64,000 nt of DNA from Colwellia echini (GCF_002843355.2 NZ_PJAI02000010.1:62001-126000); one strand, 5' to 3'; counted from the stretch's first letter, positions 20,582 to 32,347 are shown. Numbers and translations: made by a program. Notes: generated by a model from the sequence alone, not told the origin.

Positions 20582-22591
20582 TTACTTTTCAAAGTAGGTG
20601 TAACCGCCCAGACTTTCGCTGAAATTTCTCAGCATTGTTTGGCGCTCTGCAACATTAATACGCCCCGATTTCACCGCTTTTTCTGCACGTTGACGGAAAC
20701 GTTCCGTTAACGCTTTAGGATAATATTCAACATAACTTAATACGTCTGAGATACTGTCCCCTTCCATTTCTTTTACATAATCATAACTACCGTCTGAGTT
20801 GATACGCACACTAACCACGTTGGTATCACCAAATAAGTTATGTAAATCACCAAGCGTTTCTTGATAAGCACCGACTAAAAACGCACCAAAGAAGTAATCT
20901 TCACCCTCTTTAACTTCATGTACTGGCAAGGTTTTACGATGTACGCCATCTACAGTGAAGCTATCAATTTTCCCATCACAATCACAGGTTAAATCCGCTA
21001 ATATTGCATCACGCGTTGGCACTTCATCTAACCGATGAATTGGCATGATAGGGAATATTTGATCAATTGCCCATGAGTCTGGTAGTGATTGAAACACACT
21101 AAAGTTACCGTAATATATATCGGCTAAACTTTCAGGTAAGTTTTCTAATTCCGTCGACATACGTTTAACTTGTGGTAACAACAACACTATTTTTTGCAAT
21201 ATCGCTAAGTAAATATTTTCACCTAAGGCTTTAGAGCGAAGCGTTTCACGACCACGACGGAAATTCTCACGTATTTCATCACGGTAATGTGATGCATCAT
21301 TAAAACACTCTTGTACGTTGCGAATAGTAATAATTTCTAACAACGCATGTAGGTTTTTAACCAACTCTGACGCATCTTCAGCTATCACTTTAGGAATAGG
21401 TGCCGGCTCAAAATGAGTCACATCCAGAATGTTAAATAACAAAACTGATGAATAAGCAACGGTTGCTCTACCTGATTCAGTCAAAATAACCGGATGCTTA
21501 ATACCTAGTGGATCTAAAGTTTCGATGATCGCTTCAACGATATCAGCACAGTACTCATCAAGGTTATAATTCATACTATGTGTTGAGTTAGTATAAGCAC
21601 CTTCGTAATCAACCGCTAAACCGCCACCTAAGTCTAAATAACCTAAAGGTACGCCTTCACTGCTCAATTCTGAATAATAGCGACACGCTTCGAGCACACC
21701 ACTACGAATATTTTGAATGTTTGGTATTTGTGAGCCCAAATGGCAATGTAATAATTGTAAACAATCAATCATATCTGCAGCTCTTAACTGATCAACCGCT
21801 TCCATTAACTGAGACGTCGTTAAACCAAAAATACTGCGATCGCCACTGTCACTGCTCCAGTAACCATCAACTTTCGATGCAAGCTTTAAACGCACACCTA
21901 TTAATGGTTTTACATTCATTTTTGTAGATGCGGCAATAATTAATGGAATTTCACTTAAGGTTTCCACAACAAAAAAACAGTTAATACCAAGCTGTATTGC
22001 ATGTAAGCCTAATGAGATGAATTCATCATCTTTATAGCCATTACAAACAATACACGCGTCGTTATCCGTTAAACTTGCTAACGCAATTATAAGCTCAGCT
22101 TTACTACCTGCTTCAAGACCATGGTGGTAACGACTACCAAATTCAGATATCTCTTCAATAACTTGCGCTTGTTGATTCACTTTTATCGGGAAAACACCAC
22201 GATAATAGTTTTGATAACTACTTTCTTTAATAGCATTAGCAAACGCTTCGTTTAATTTAGTTAAACGATCTTCAATCAAGTTTTCGAAACGTAGTAATAC
22301 TGGCATATCCATACCACGCTCTTTCATACCTGAAATAATATCCATCAAAGATACATTAACTTTCGTCGAGATAGCGTCATCCGCAGTCACTATTGACTGA
22401 GCTTCTTTTGCTGATGTTTTTTTTGTTTGTTTTACTGGACTTGAGTTTACTTGCTCATCACCCGCAAAAGTTAAACTGCAAACTAATTCGCCTTTATCGT
22501 TGACATCGAAATAACCAGAGCTCCACTCACGAATGCCATAAAGCTCAGCCGAACGATCGATTGACCAATTTTTTGAAGAAATACTTTTCAT
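20582..22591 (-). CDS. speA: Biosynthetic arginine decarboxylase
   Basis: PLP-dependent enzyme converting arginine to agmatine, the first step of the polyamine route encoded here. The PLP lysine region is YRGVFPIKVNQQ, the glycine-rich phosphate site is YLDLGGGLAVDYEG, and the ESGRATVAYSSVL motif follows. I start it at ATG 22591 (MKSISSKNWSIDRSAELYG, AAGG eight bases upstream), giving 669 residues against 658 in E. coli; an in-frame start 30 codons upstream lacks a ribosome-binding site. It carries an Ala/Ser/Lys-rich stretch near residues 53-70. It is the first gene of the cluster. Confidence 0.95.
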   Translation of the reverse strand: MKSISSKNWSIDRSAELYGIREWSSGYFDVNDKGELVCSLTFAGDEQVNSSPVKQTKKTSAKEAQSIVTADDAISTKVNVSLMDIISGMKERGMDMPVLLRFENLIEDRLTKLNEAFANAIKESSYQNYYRGVFPIKVNQQAQVIEEISEFGSRYHHGLEAGSKAELIIALASLTDNDACIVCNGYKDDEFISLGLHAIQLGINCFFVVETLSEIPLIIAASTKMNVKPLIGVRLKLASKVDGYWSSDSGDRSIFGLTTSQLMEAVDQLRAADMIDCLQLLHCHLGSQIPNIQNIRSGVLEACRYYSELSSEGVPLGYLDLGGGLAVDYEGAYTNSTHSMNYNLDEYCADIVEAIIETLDPLGIKHPVILTESGRATVAYSSVLLFNILDVTHFEPAPIPKVIAEDASELVKNLHALLEIITIRNVQECFNDASHYRDEIRENFRRGRETLRSKALGENIYLAILQKIVLLLPQVKRMSTELENLPESLADIYYGNFSVFQSLPDSWAIDQIFPIMPIHRLDEVPTRDAILADLTCDCDGKIDSFTVDGVHRKTLPVHEVKEGEDYFFGAFLVGAYQETLGDLHNLFGDTNVVSVRINSDGSYDYVKEMEGDSISDVLSYVEYYPKALTERFRQRAEKAVKSGRINVAERQTMLRNFSESLGGYTYFEK

Positions 22592-22916
22592 TAACCAAAC
22601 CTTGTTTATTGGTACGGGGTTTAAGCCGTAAATAAGCGCTAAAAATTTTGCGCAATTATGCACAGTTTTTTGAGAATACAAAGAAAAATTTTATTCAAAA
22701 GTGTAAAAAAGCAATAAAATTTTTAAACCCAATAATTATAAGCTAAACACTCTCATATATAGCAATAAAAGTTAAATAGTTTGTCTTAAATATAAATGAA
22801 TAATGTTACAAAATAAGAACAAAAAAGCACGCTAATTAGCGTGCTTTATAATTTAACTTGTCAATAATTAAGACAACCATAAAATTAGCCAACAAAAAAG
22901 TTCGGCTTATTATTAA
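22592..22916. other. Gene-free region between greA and speA
   Basis: Contains the greA terminator and, nearer to 22592, the AT-rich promoter region of the polyamine cluster. No operator or gene could be recognised. Confidence 0.5.
22821..22848 (-). terminator. Terminator after greA
   Basis: AAAGCACGCTAATTAGCGTGCTTT is a perfect hairpin with a T-run on the minus strand, 69 bases after the greA stop. Confidence 0.85.
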
Positions 22917-23393
22917 TTAAATATGTTCTACCGAAATAATTTCGTACTCAACAATACCGCCTGGTGTTGTGATTTCAATTTCACTATCAACTTCTTTACC
23001 AATTAAGCCACGGGCAATTGGCGAGTTATATGAAATACGACCTGTTTTAAAATCAGCCTCATCATCACCAACTATTTGATAAGTTACTTCAACTTCAGTA
23101 TCAATGTTTAACAAGGTTACTGTAGTACCAAAAATAACTTTACCGTGATTTGGGATACTTTTAATATCAATTACTTGCGCGTTACATAAGCGGCCTTCAA
23201 TATCTTGAATGCGACCTTCACAAAAGCCCTGCTCTTCTTTAGCTGCATGGTATTCAGCATTTTCTTTTAAATCGCCATGCTCACGAGCATCTGCAATATC
23301 TTTTACGATACGCGGGCGCTTTTCAGTTTTTAATATTTTAAGCTCAGCTTGAAGTTGCTCAGCACCACGAAGTGTCATTGGGTATTTAGTCAT
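22917..23393 (-). CDS. greA: Transcription elongation factor GreA
   Basis: Stimulates transcript cleavage by backtracked RNA polymerase. The N-terminal coiled coil carries the acidic tip [19 protein letters not shown], and the C-terminal FKBP-like domain has [12 protein letters not shown]. Starting at ATG 23393 ([14 protein letters not shown]) gives 158 residues, the E. coli length, with AAGAAG six bases upstream; an in-frame TTG seven codons earlier has no good site. It lies downstream of carB on the same strand, a frequent order in this group. Confidence 0.97.
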   Translation of the reverse strand: MTKYPMTLRGAEQLQAELKILKTEKRPRIVKDIADAREHGDLKENAEYHAAKEEQGFCEGRIQDIEGRLCNAQVIDIKSIPNHGKVIFGTTVTLLNIDTEVEVTYQIVGDDEADFKTGRISYNSPIARGLIGKEVDSEIEITTPGGIVEYEIISVEHI

Positions 23394-23509
23394 TTCATTC
23401 TTCTTATTTAACAAATAAAGGCGGTCAACCTATTTAATAAACAGGATATAACCACCTTTAATATATTTAGCTTAAACTCTTCCAAGAGTAAAAGCTTTCT
23501 TGATTTTAT

Positions 23510-26500
23510 TTACAACGTAGCATGTAACTCTTGAATTGACGTTACAGTGTTTCTATCGTCAGCTGAGTGAGCCTGACATGCAGCAAATGCAGCATTTAAC
23601 GTTGTGGTATAAGCCACTTTATAGCGAAGTGCTCCGCCACGCAATACTTTTGAATCTTCAATCGCTTTACGACCTTCAGTAGTATTGATGATATAGCTGT
23701 ATTCACTATTCTTAATTCTATCAAGAATATGCGGACGACCTTCATGTACTTTATTTACACGACGAACCGGAACACCTGCTTCACGTAAAATAATCTCAGT
23801 ACCATGTGTTGCATCTAACTCGTAACCTAACGCAACCATTTGTTTAGCTAAGTCTACAACACGGCCTTTATCACTGTTACGCACAGAAATTAATGCACGG
23901 CCATCTTTAGGAACAGAAACACCAGCACCTAAGTTAGCTTTAGCAAAGGCTTCTTCAAATGTTGTACCAACACCCATTACTTCGCCTGTTGAGCGCATTT
24001 CTGGGCCAACAAGTGGGTCACTACCGTGGAATTTATTAAACGGAATAACCACTTCTTTAACTGAGAAGTAACTAGGGATAACTTCTTCAGTAACACCTAA
24101 TTCTTTTAAGGTTTTACCAGCCATCACTTGTGCGCCAATTTTAGCAATAGCAACGCCTGTCGCTTTTGATACAAAAGGAACAGTACGAGCAGCACGAGGG
24201 TTAACTTCAATAAGGTAAACTTCGTTGCCTTTAACAGCCATTTGCGTATTCATTAAGCCAATTACACCTAACTCGAAAGCTAAGTCAGTCACTTGCTTAC
24301 GCATAACGTCTTGTACTTCTTGACTTAAGCTATATGCTGGTAATGAACATGCTGAGTCACCTGAGTGAACACCCGCTTGTTCAATGTGCTGCATAATACC
24401 GCCAATAACTACATCAGTACCGTCACAAATAAGGTCAATATCTACTTCAATTGCATCATCAAGGAAGTGATCAAGTAATATTGGCGAGTCATTTGAAACA
24501 CTAACCGCTTCTGTCATGTAACGACGTAAATCTTCTAAGTCGTATACGATTTCCATCGCACGACCACCTAATACATAAGAAGGACGAACAACTAATGGGA
24601 AACCGATAGACTCTGCTTTAGCCATTGCTTCATCAACAGAGGTTACGGTAGCATTTTCAGGTTGTAATAAACCTAAACGGTCAACAGCTTGTTGGAAACG
24701 CTCTCTATCTTCTGCACGGTCAATTGCATCTGGTGAGGTACCAATAATTGGTACACCAGCGGCTTCTAGAGCACGCGCTAGTTTAAGTGGTGTTTGGCCA
24801 CCGTATTGAACAATAACGCCTTTTGGCTTTTCAATACGTACAATTTCAAGTACATCTTCAAAGGTAATAGATTCAAAGTATAAGCGATCAGATGTATCGT
24901 AATCGGTTGAAACCGTTTCAGGGTTACAGTTAACCATGATAGTTTCAAAACCGTCATCACGTAATGCTAATGCTGCGTGTACACAACAGTAATCAAATTC
25001 AATACCTTGACCAATTCTGTTTGGACCGCCACCTAAGATCATGATTTTGTCATTATCAGTAGGATTAGCTTCACATTCTTCATCGTAGGTTGAGTACATG
25101 TAAGCTGTGTCTGAACTAAACTCAGCAGCACAAGTATCTACACGTTTGTATACTGGGTGAATATTAGCTTTTTCACGCTTTTTACGAATTTCAGACTCGT
25201 TTACACCAATAACATTAGCTAAACGCGCATCAGCAAAACCTTTACGCTTAAGTTTACGTAAACGTGAAGCGGTTAGTGACTTCATGCCACCTTCAGCTAC
25301 TTTTTGCTCTTCTTTAATTAAGTCTTCAATTTGTACTAAGAACCAACGGTCAATTTTAGTCGCGTTGAATACATCTTCAATTGTTAAACCTAGGCGGAAT
25401 GCATCAGCAATATACCAAATTCTGTCTGCGCCAGCTTCTTGAAGCTCGTGCATGATTTTAGTTTTAGCGCCTTTTTTAGTTACATCAACAATTGGGTCAA
25501 AACCACTTACGCCAACTTCTAAGCCGCGTAATGCTTTTTGTAATGATTCTTGTTGGTTACGGCCAATAGCCATAACTTCACCAACTGATTTCATTTGTGT
25601 GGTTAAACGGTCTTCAGAGCCAGCAAATTTTTCGAAGTTAAAACGAGGAATCTTAGTAACTACGTAATCGATTGTTGGTTCAAATGATGCTGGTGTTTTA
25701 CCGCCAGTAATATCATTAGATAATTCATCAAGGGTGTAACCTACCGCAAGTTTTGCTGCGATTTTAGCAATAGGGAAACCTGTTGCTTTAGAAGCTAATG
25801 CCGATGAACGAGAAACACGTGGGTTCATCTCGATAATAACCATACGGCCAGTATCAGGACAAATACCAAACTGTACGTTTGAACCACCAGTTTCAACACC
25901 AATTTCACGTAGTACCGCTAATGAAGCGTTACGCATGATTTGGTATTCTTTGTCTGTTAATGTTTGGGCTGGAGCAACAGTGATTGAGTCACCCGTATGA
26001 ATACCCATAGGGTCAAAGTTTTCAATTGAACAAATAATGATACAGTTATCATTTTTGTCACGAACCACTTCCATTTCATACTCTTTCCAACCAATTAATG
26101 ATTCATCAATCAATAATTCTGATGTTGGAGAAAGATCTAAACCGCGAGTACAAATTTCATCAAATTCTTCGATGTTATAAGCAATACCGCCGCCTGAGCC
26201 ACCCATGGTAAATGATGGGCGAATAATACAAGGGAAACCTAAGCGTTTACTTGCTTCATGCGCTTCGTCAATAGTGTGTACTATTTCAGCACGTGGACAT
26301 TCTAAGCCAATGTTTTTCATTGCCTTATCAAAGCGCTCGCGGTTTTCAGCTTTGTCGATTGCATCAGCGGTAGCGCCAATCATTTCAACGTTAAATTCTT
26401 TTAATACGCCTTTGGCTTCTAGCTCAAGTGCACAGTTTAATGCTGTTTGGCCACCCATTGTAGGTAATATCGCACAAGGACGTTCTTTTTCTATAATTTT

Positions 26501-26725
26501 ACGTACAACTTCCCAATGAATTGGTTCAATGTACGTTGCATCTGCCATCTCTGGGTCTGTCATTATGGTCGCAGGGTTAGAGTTAACTAAAATAACTCGG
26601 TAACCTTCTTCACGTAATGCTTTACATGCTTGCGCACCAGAATAATCAAACTCACAGGCTTGGCCAATTACTATTGGGCCAGCGCCTAAGATCAAGATAC
26701 TTTTTAAATCAGTTCTTTTTGCCAT
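23510..26725 (-). CDS. carB: Carbamoyl-phosphate synthase large subunit
   Basis: Makes carbamoyl phosphate for pyrimidine and arginine synthesis with CarA. It has two homologous ATP-grasp halves (roughly 1-400 and 550-935) with GAGPIVIGQ and [15 protein letters not shown] nucleotide-binding loops, a central oligomerisation region, and a C-terminal allosteric domain. 1071 residues is standard. The start is 28 bases downstream of the carA stop, so the two form an operon. Confidence 0.98.
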   Translation of the reverse strand: MAKRTDLKSILILGAGPIVIGQACEFDYSGAQACKALREEGYRVILVNSNPATIMTDPEMADATYIEPIHWEVVRKIIEKERPCAILPTMGGQTALNCALELEAKGVLKEFNVEMIGATADAIDKAENRERFDKAMKNIGLECPRAEIVHTIDEAHEASKRLGFPCIIRPSFTMGGSGGGIAYNIEEFDEICTRGLDLSPTSELLIDESLIGWKEYEMEVVRDKNDNCIIICSIENFDPMGIHTGDSITVAPAQTLTDKEYQIMRNASLAVLREIGVETGGSNVQFGICPDTGRMVIIEMNPRVSRSSALASKATGFPIAKIAAKLAVGYTLDELSNDITGGKTPASFEPTIDYVVTKIPRFNFEKFAGSEDRLTTQMKSVGEVMAIGRNQQESLQKALRGLEVGVSGFDPIVDVTKKGAKTKIMHELQEAGADRIWYIADAFRLGLTIEDVFNATKIDRWFLVQIEDLIKEEQKVAEGGMKSLTASRLRKLKRKGFADARLANVIGVNESEIRKKREKANIHPVYKRVDTCAAEFSSDTAYMYSTYDEECEANPTDNDKIMILGGGPNRIGQGIEFDYCCVHAALALRDDGFETIMVNCNPETVSTDYDTSDRLYFESITFEDVLEIVRIEKPKGVIVQYGGQTPLKLARALEAAGVPIIGTSPDAIDRAEDRERFQQAVDRLGLLQPENATVTSVDEAMAKAESIGFPLVVRPSYVLGGRAMEIVYDLEDLRRYMTEAVSVSNDSPILLDHFLDDAIEVDIDLICDGTDVVIGGIMQHIEQAGVHSGDSACSLPAYSLSQEVQDVMRKQVTDLAFELGVIGLMNTQMAVKGNEVYLIEVNPRAARTVPFVSKATGVAIAKIGAQVMAGKTLKELGVTEEVIPSYFSVKEVVIPFNKFHGSDPLVGPEMRSTGEVMGVGTTFEEAFAKANLGAGVSVPKDGRALISVRNSDKGRVVDLAKQMVALGYELDATHGTEIILREAGVPVRRVNKVHEGRPHILDRIKNSEYSYIINTTEGRKAIEDSKVLRGGALRYKVAYTTTLNAAFAACQAHSADDRNTVTSIQELHATL

Positions 26726-26753
26726 GGTTCTCTTTCTCTCTTGTCTTGTGAGT

Positions 26754-27902
26754 CTATTTGCTTTCTTTAAATACTTTTATTAAATCAATAAAATGATCAA
26801 ATAACGGCGCTGCATCGTGTGGGCCTGGGCTTGCTTCAGGATGACCTTGGAAGCTAAACGCTGGTTTATCAGTACGATGTATACCTTGTAGTGAATCATC
26901 AAATAATGATTTATGAGTAATAGTCAAATTGCTTGGTAAGTTTGCTTCATCAACAGCAAAGCCGTGGTTTTGTGAAGTAATCATTACCACATCACGTGCA
27001 AAATCTTTTACCGGATGGTTAGCACCATGATGACCAAACTTCATTTTAACTGTAGTAGCACCACTTGCTAAGCCTAATAGTTGATGGCCTAAACAAATAC
27101 CAAACACTGGAATTTCAGTTTCAAGGAATGTTTTAATCGCTTCAATAGCATAAGTACACGGTTCAGGGTCACCAGGTCCATTTGATAAGAAAATACCATC
27201 TGGGTTCATGGCAAGTACTTCACTTGCTGGCGTTTGTGCTGGTACTACTGTTAACTTACAACCACGGTCTACTAACATACGTAAGATGTTAGCTTTTGCG
27301 CCAAAGTCATAAGCAACAACATGAAACTCTAAGTTATCTGGTTTAGTGAAACCTTTACCAAGTTCCCAACTACCAGCTGTCCATTCATATTGTGTTTTGG
27401 TTGAAACAACTTTAGCTAAATCCATACCTTTAAGACCTGGAAATGCTTTTGCTTGAGTCAATGCATCAGCAAGTAGTGCTTCGTCATTTACATCTTCAAG
27501 CGTTAAGATACAGCCGTTTTGAGCACCTTTTTCACGTAAAATGCGCGTTAATTTACGGGTGTCAATATCAGCAATACCTAGAATATTGTTTGCGATTAAG
27601 TAATCGCTTAAGTTCTGCTCGTTGCGAAAGTTACTAGCCAGTAATGGCAAATCGCGAATAACAAGACCTTTAGCAACAATGCTATCAGATTCTTTATCTT
27701 CACTATTAGTACCTGTGTTACCAATATGCGGGTAAGTCAGGGTAATAATTTGCTCTGCATATGATGGATCGGTAAGAATTTCTTGATAACCTGTCATTGA
27801 AGTGTTGAATACCACCTCACCAACAGCCGATCCTTGTGCACCAATTGCGGTGCCTTTAAAAACAGTGCCGTCTTCAAGCACTAAAATAGCAGATGTAGCC
27901 AA
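26754..27902 (-). CDS. carA: Carbamoyl-phosphate synthase small subunit
   Basis: Glutamine amidotransferase subunit that feeds ammonia to CarB. The class I glutaminase motif [13 protein letters not shown] holds the nucleophile Cys, and the C-terminal [13 protein letters not shown] holds the catalytic His and Glu. The start is assigned to TTG 27902: GGGAGGT lies five bases upstream, and the product (M)[11 protein letters not shown] has 382 residues, exactly the E. coli length. An in-frame ATG 29 codons upstream would add an unrelated extension and has no ribosome-binding site. A TTG start may limit CarA synthesis. Confidence 0.96.
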   Translation of the reverse strand: MATSAILVLEDGTVFKGTAIGAQGSAVGEVVFNTSMTGYQEILTDPSYAEQIITLTYPHIGNTGTNSEDKESDSIVAKGLVIRDLPLLASNFRNEQNLSDYLIANNILGIADIDTRKLTRILREKGAQNGCILTLEDVNDEALLADALTQAKAFPGLKGMDLAKVVSTKTQYEWTAGSWELGKGFTKPDNLEFHVVAYDFGAKANILRMLVDRGCKLTVVPAQTPASEVLAMNPDGIFLSNGPGDPEPCTYAIEAIKTFLETEIPVFGICLGHQLLGLASGATTVKMKFGHHGANHPVKDFARDVVMITSQNHGFAVDEANLPSNLTITHKSLFDDSLQGIHRTDKPAFSFQGHPEASPGPHDAAPLFDHFIDLIKVFKESK

Positions 27903-28228
27903 TGTAACCTCCCAAGAAGAAATAAACGTAAACGCGCATATAATAGCAGTTGCTCCATGCTTTTGCTTTGTACTGTACTTCCTGTACATTAAGTCTAAGC
28001 ATATCTGACCCTAAATGTCAGACATATAATTTGTCTCAAAAATGACTTTTCAGCTAAATTTTTGACAAAATCCACTTATTTTACGCTTGTAGCGCTCTTT
28101 CGTCTAGTAATAAAGTGTAAAAACACCGTCTTTTCTGGTCTTTCCTAATATTTCAACGCCAAAGCCCTGAAAAGACGAGTTATCTATGTAATGCTGTATT
28201 CGTACTTATGCTGTACTAAAATAAAAAA
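27903..28228. other. carAB upstream region
   Basis: 326 bases between dapB and carA. The carAB promoter or promoters must lie here. I looked for ArgR boxes (TGAATA...TATTCA) and a pyrimidine leader and could not identify either with confidence. Both genes point the same way, so some read-through from dapB is possible. Confidence 0.45.
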
Positions 28229-29035
28229 TTAATCTTTTAAACCAAGTACATCTTGCATATCATAAAAACCTGCGTCAGCATCTTTCAACCAAAATGCAGC
28301 GCGCATGGCACCTAATGCGAAAGTCATACGTGAGCTTGCTTTATGCGTAATTTCAAGACGTTCGCCTAAATCCGCAAAAAATGCAGTGTGTTCGCCAACA
28401 ATATCACCGGCGCGCACGGTAGCAAAACCAATGGTTTCACGGTCACGCTCACCAGTAATACCTTCTCGACCGTATACCGCAACTTTATTTAAATCACGAC
28501 CTAAAGTATCAGCGATCACTTGCCCCATTTTTACTGCAGTACCAGATGGCGCATCTTTTTTGAATCTATGATGTGCTTCAAAAATTTCTATATCAGTATA
28601 TTCGCCAATAGCTTTTGCTGTTATTTGTAATAACTTAAACATTAAATTAACGCCTACGCTGGTATTAGGCGCTAAAATTACAGGCATAGTTTTACCTGCG
28701 TCTTCAATTATTTGTACTTGCTCATCAGTAAAGCCCGTAGTACCGATAACTAATGCTTTTTTATGTTCATTACACCAGATAATGTTATCAAGCGTTGTTT
28801 CTATTGAAGTAAAATCAATGAATACGTCAGCATCAGACATTTGTGATAGTTCGGTTGAGGTTTTAATCCCTATAGTGCCAATACCCGCTAACTCGCCTAA
28901 ATCAAAATCGACGAATGATGAACTGCTACGCACGCTTCCACCCACTAGCTCTATACTTTCATGTTCATGAGCTGCTTGGATTAAATTACGTCCCATACGG
29001 CCACTACAACCTAAAATAGCTACTTTTACTTTCAT
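28229..29035 (-). CDS. dapB: 4-hydroxy-tetrahydrodipicolinate reductase
   Basis: NAD(P)H-dependent reductase of the diaminopimelate/lysine pathway. The N-terminal Rossmann motif is [12 protein letters not shown], and the substrate site [20 protein letters not shown] contains the catalytic His pair and Lys. 268 residues is standard. The dapB-carA-carB order is conserved in many gammaproteobacteria. Confidence 0.97.
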   Translation of the reverse strand: MKVKVAILGCSGRMGRNLIQAAHEHESIELVGGSVRSSSSFVDFDLGELAGIGTIGIKTSTELSQMSDADVFIDFTSIETTLDNIIWCNEHKKALVIGTTGFTDEQVQIIEDAGKTMPVILAPNTSVGVNLMFKLLQITAKAIGEYTDIEIFEAHHRFKKDAPSGTAVKMGQVIADTLGRDLNKVAVYGREGITGERDRETIGFATVRAGDIVGEHTAFFADLGERLEITHKASSRMTFALGAMRAAFWLKDADAGFYDMQDVLGLKD

Positions 29036-29238
29036 ATTTTTCTCTATTGTTTTTAAAATACTACACTTAACCTAATGACTTGTTACGGCTTATTACTCTA
29101 TCCAGCTCGATATTAATAATATAAAACGCGTAAGATAAGCGCCAAATTGTAAAACTGGCAAATTTTCTTATTCGAAATCCAAGTTACTAAACCTGCTTAT
29201 AATGTGGTTTAACATCAGTTTAGTGTGATTATTCTTAC

Positions 29239-29658
29239 TTACCAGTTAAAAGTCTCATCTAAACTCAAAGAACATTCTAAATCGTGTGAGGTAACGTTAA
29301 TAATTTCTAACTTTTCACCTTGTTGTACCACATGATAAATAGCGGTAAAATCGGCATAAACCTCACCGTCGGCATCGATAAAGTCCCAATCGACACACAC
29401 TAGACTCAATGAGTCTGTTACTACACTAAAAGATGCCTTTTGTGCTACTATACGGCTAATATTACCTTCTTTAAGTTGTGAAAAAATGGTGCTAAATTCA
29501 CTCTCACAATCTTCTTTGCTGTTAAGTAAGGTAATTTGCTCTGGGGTATTTAAGGTACATGGCAAATGATAACAACGACTGACCTTATCAATATCGTATT
29601 CAATAAAAGCTTCTTGGTAACTCTGAAAAAGTTGTTGTAATTTTAGTGTAATCGACAT
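29239..29658 (-). CDS. Hypothetical NTF2/SnoaL-like protein
   Basis: 139 residues with the pattern of an NTF2-like alpha+beta cone: N-terminal helix with YQEAFIEYDIDKVSRCYHLPC, then a series of strands (VVTDSLSLVCVDWDFID, DFTAIYHVVQQGEKLEIINV). No catalytic residue can be named and the function is unknown. It has no signal peptide. It lies between dapB and an FKBP gene on the same strand with over 100 bases on either side, so it is probably a single transcription unit. Confidence 0.65.
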   Translation of the reverse strand: MSITLKLQQLFQSYQEAFIEYDIDKVSRCYHLPCTLNTPEQITLLNSKEDCESEFSTIFSQLKEGNISRIVAQKASFSVVTDSLSLVCVDWDFIDADGEVYADFTAIYHVVQQGEKLEIINVTSHDLECSLSLDETFNW

Positions 29659-29718
29659 CGTATTTATTTCCTTTGAGTATTAAATAAGCAAATCAAATTT
29701 GGTGATTGGTTTTAGCTT

Positions 29719-29743
29719 AAAAAAAAGCCCTCATTGAGGGCTT
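29719..29743 (-). terminator. Terminator after the FKBP gene
   Basis: AAGCCCTCAATGAGGGCTT followed by a T-run on the minus strand, about 20 bases after the stop. Confidence 0.85.
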
Positions 29744-29762
29744 AATCAGTATACGTTGTTAA

Positions 29763-30374
29763 TTACTTGATGCTTAATAATTCAACATCAAATACTAACG
29801 TAGCATAAGGTGGAATAGCACCTTGTGAACCACGCTCACCGTAGGCTAAATCATAAGGGATAGTTAACTTCCACTTACTACCTTCTGTCATAAGTTGCAA
29901 TGCTTCAGTCCAACCAGCGATAACGCCATTAACTGGGAACTCAGCTGGTTGACCGCGTTGAACAGAGCTATCAAACACATCGCCATTAGCGAATGTACCG
30001 TGATAGTGAACAGATACAACACTGTCTGCAGATGGCTTTTCGCCTTCACCCGTAGTAATTACTTCATACTGTAAGCCTGATTCAGTCACAGTAACTTCAT
30101 CACGCTTAGCGTTTTCAGCTAAAAAAGCTTCGCCTTCAGCTGCGGCTTCTTTTGCTGCAGCTTGCTCTAGTTCTTGTAACTTTTGAGAAATAACAGAAAA
30201 TGCTGCGTTTAGATCTTCATCTGAAACTTGGCTAGCTGCATCAACAAGAGCATCTGCAATACCTGCTTGAACAGCAGTAATGTCGAATTCTTTAAAAGGG
30301 TTGTTGCGTAGTTGATCGCCTAGTTGACGACCTACGCCATAGCTAACACGTTGCTCAATAGTATCAAAACTCAT
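29763..30374 (-). CDS. fklB: FKBP-type peptidyl-prolyl cis-trans isomerase (FklB-like)
   Basis: Proline isomerase/chaperone. Residues 1-90 form the helical FkpA/Mip-type dimerisation arm (RVSYGVGRQLGDQL, coiled coil to EAAAEGEAFL). Residues 110-203 are the FKBP domain (VHYHGTFANGDVFDSS, GWTEALQLMTEGSKW, PYDLAYGERG, FDVELLSI). It has no signal peptide, so it should be cytoplasmic, which points to FklB and not FkpA. It is monocistronic between terminators. Confidence 0.92.
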   Translation of the reverse strand: MSFDTIEQRVSYGVGRQLGDQLRNNPFKEFDITAVQAGIADALVDAASQVSDEDLNAAFSVISQKLQELEQAAAKEAAAEGEAFLAENAKRDEVTVTESGLQYEVITTGEGEKPSADSVVSVHYHGTFANGDVFDSSVQRGQPAEFPVNGVIAGWTEALQLMTEGSKWKLTIPYDLAYGERGSQGAIPPYATLVFDVELLSIK

Positions 30375-30515
30375 TGGTATATAAACTCCAGACTAAATGT
30401 CTTTTTTTAATGATAAATATTTACTCAAACCAACTAAAATAAGTAGTGGGTTTAAATTTAGCGAAATTCTAACATAAAATCGATAATACGAACAACGGCA
30501 AATAATTAAGAAGAT

Positions 30516-30560
30516 CAAATAAAAAAGCGAGTTACTTAACGTAACTCGCTTTTTTATTTG
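30516..30560. terminator. Long perfect hairpin terminator after putP
   Basis: A 20-base stem with no mismatch (CAAATAAAAAAGCGAGTTAC and its complement) around loop TTAAC, with A/T-runs on both sides. It should terminate putP on the minus strand and could block transcription from either side. Confidence 0.88.
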
Positions 30561-30600
30561 ACTCTAAGTTTAACTTTAGAGGTCTGTAAAAACTTACCTG

Positions 30601-32088
30601 TTATTTATGCTGAATTAGCATTTCATCAAATGTGTTCTCAATATCGTTTTCTACTTTAGCTGAAAGCTTACTACCAATATAAATCGCTAATGAACAGATT
30701 ATAAAACCAGGGACGATCGAATACATTAAACTCGCTAATGTTTGCCCATTAATAGTAAATGGAGCATGAGTCCAAATTATAACAGTTAGAGCGCCACTAA
30801 CCATACCAGCTAGTGCGCCATTTCTTGTCATACCTTTCCAATATAATGCGCCTAGAACAACCGGACCAAAAGCAGCACCAAAACCGGCCCAAGCATTACT
30901 GACTAAATTTAATATACTGCTATTACGATCGTATGCTAAGTAGATGGCAACCAAGGCAACAACAAAAACAGAAACTCTACCAACGAGTACTAATTTTTTC
31001 TCACTCGCTTCACGATGTAAAAAAGCTTTATAAAAATCTTCGGTAAGTGAACTAGAAGTAACTAATAATTGTGATGATATAGTACTCATTATTGCAGCTA
31101 ATATGGCTGCTAATAAAAAACCAGCAATTAACGGGTTGAATAAGACTTGGGATAACACGATAAAAATGGTTTCTGGATCATCTAACTTTATACCCGTTTT
31201 GGCAACATACGCAAAACCTGCTAAGCCTGTTGTCATAGCACCAATTATAGCAACTATCATCCAACTCATACCTATACGGCGAGCTTTAGGCATTTCTTTT
31301 ACGCTTCTAATCGCCATAAATCGAACAATAATATGTGGTTGCCCGAAATAACCTAAGCCCCAAGACATAGCTGAGATAATACCAATAGCGCCAACACCAC
31401 TAAAAATGTTTAACATTTCAGGATTTATTGCCGCAATAGTCGTTTGCATTTCTGTAATACCGCCTACTTGATTAATTGCCACAATTGGCACCAAAACTAA
31501 GGCAATAAACATTATACAACCTTGCACAAAATCCGTTAGGCTGACCGCTAAAAAACCACCAAATAAAGTGTAAGCAACAACAACACTTGCTGTTACATAT
31601 AAACCCACTTCATAATTTAAACCAAATGAACTTTCAAAAAGTTTACCGCCCGCAACAATGCCACTTGAAGTATAAAGGGTAAAGAAAACAACAATAACAA
31701 TAGACGAAACGATTCTTAATAAACGGGATTTATCATTAAATCTATTTTCAAAAAAATCGGGCAAGGTAATCGAATCATTAGCGACTTCAGTATAAGTTCT
31801 CAGCCTAGGAGCGACAAATACATAATTAAAAAAAGCACCAAGCACTAAACCAACAGCAATCCAAAGGCTGCTTACCCCCGTTAAATACATAGCCCCAGGT
31901 AAGCCCATTAACATCCACCCACTCATATCTGACGCACCAGCAGAAAGTGCTGCAACACTTGGTGATAAACTGCGCCCACCAAGCATATAACCAGAAATAT
32001 CACTGGTTGATTTTTTATAGGCATATAAGCCAATAAGAAGCATGACAATAAAATAGAGCGTTAAAGAAATTAGAGTGCCTATAGCCAA
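30601..32088 (-). CDS. putP: Sodium/proline symporter
   Basis: Sodium:solute symporter family protein of 495 residues with about 13 membrane helices. The family signatures [32 protein letters not shown] (about 34-65, broken here only for description) and [18 protein letters not shown] are those of PutP. Proline uptake is inferred from overall similarity; no putA lies nearby. It diverges from the EAL/HDOD gene. Confidence 0.9.
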   Translation of the reverse strand: MAIGTLISLTLYFIVMLLIGLYAYKKSTSDISGYMLGGRSLSPSVAALSAGASDMSGWMLMGLPGAMYLTGVSSLWIAVGLVLGAFFNYVFVAPRLRTYTEVANDSITLPDFFENRFNDKSRLLRIVSSIVIVVFFTLYTSSGIVAGGKLFESSFGLNYEVGLYVTASVVVAYTLFGGFLAVSLTDFVQGCIMFIALVLVPIVAINQVGGITEMQTTIAAINPEMLNIFSGVGAIGIISAMSWGLGYFGQPHIIVRFMAIRSVKEMPKARRIGMSWMIVAIIGAMTTGLAGFAYVAKTGIKLDDPETIFIVLSQVLFNPLIAGFLLAAILAAIMSTISSQLLVTSSSLTEDFYKAFLHREASEKKLVLVGRVSVFVVALVAIYLAYDRNSSILNLVSNAWAGFGAAFGPVVLGALYWKGMTRNGALAGMVSGALTVIIWTHAPFTINGQTLASLMYSIVPGFIICSLAIYIGSKLSAKVENDIENTFDEMLIQHK

Positions 32089-32347
32089 AATTGTTACCTT
32101 TTTATTAATTATTAAATTTAACGTGCTGATAAACTATCAAAATTAGCTAAACAATGGAACCTTAGCAACCAAAGTCAGAGAGTTAGTGGGGTGTATTTAC
32201 CAGTAAATTAGATGTATGTAATTGAATAAACGCTAATCAACAACACGTTAATTGAAAAACAGTGTAAAAAAACAATGCAAAAAAAACAGCTATACCATAT
32301 ATTAAATAATAGTTAACTTTTAAATAATGAGCTAGTTACTTACCTAT

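Noticed and set aside
27903-28228. ArgR boxes or a pyrimidine attenuator upstream of carAB
   Set aside because: No pair of sites close enough to the consensus and no leader peptide with a terminator was found by eye.
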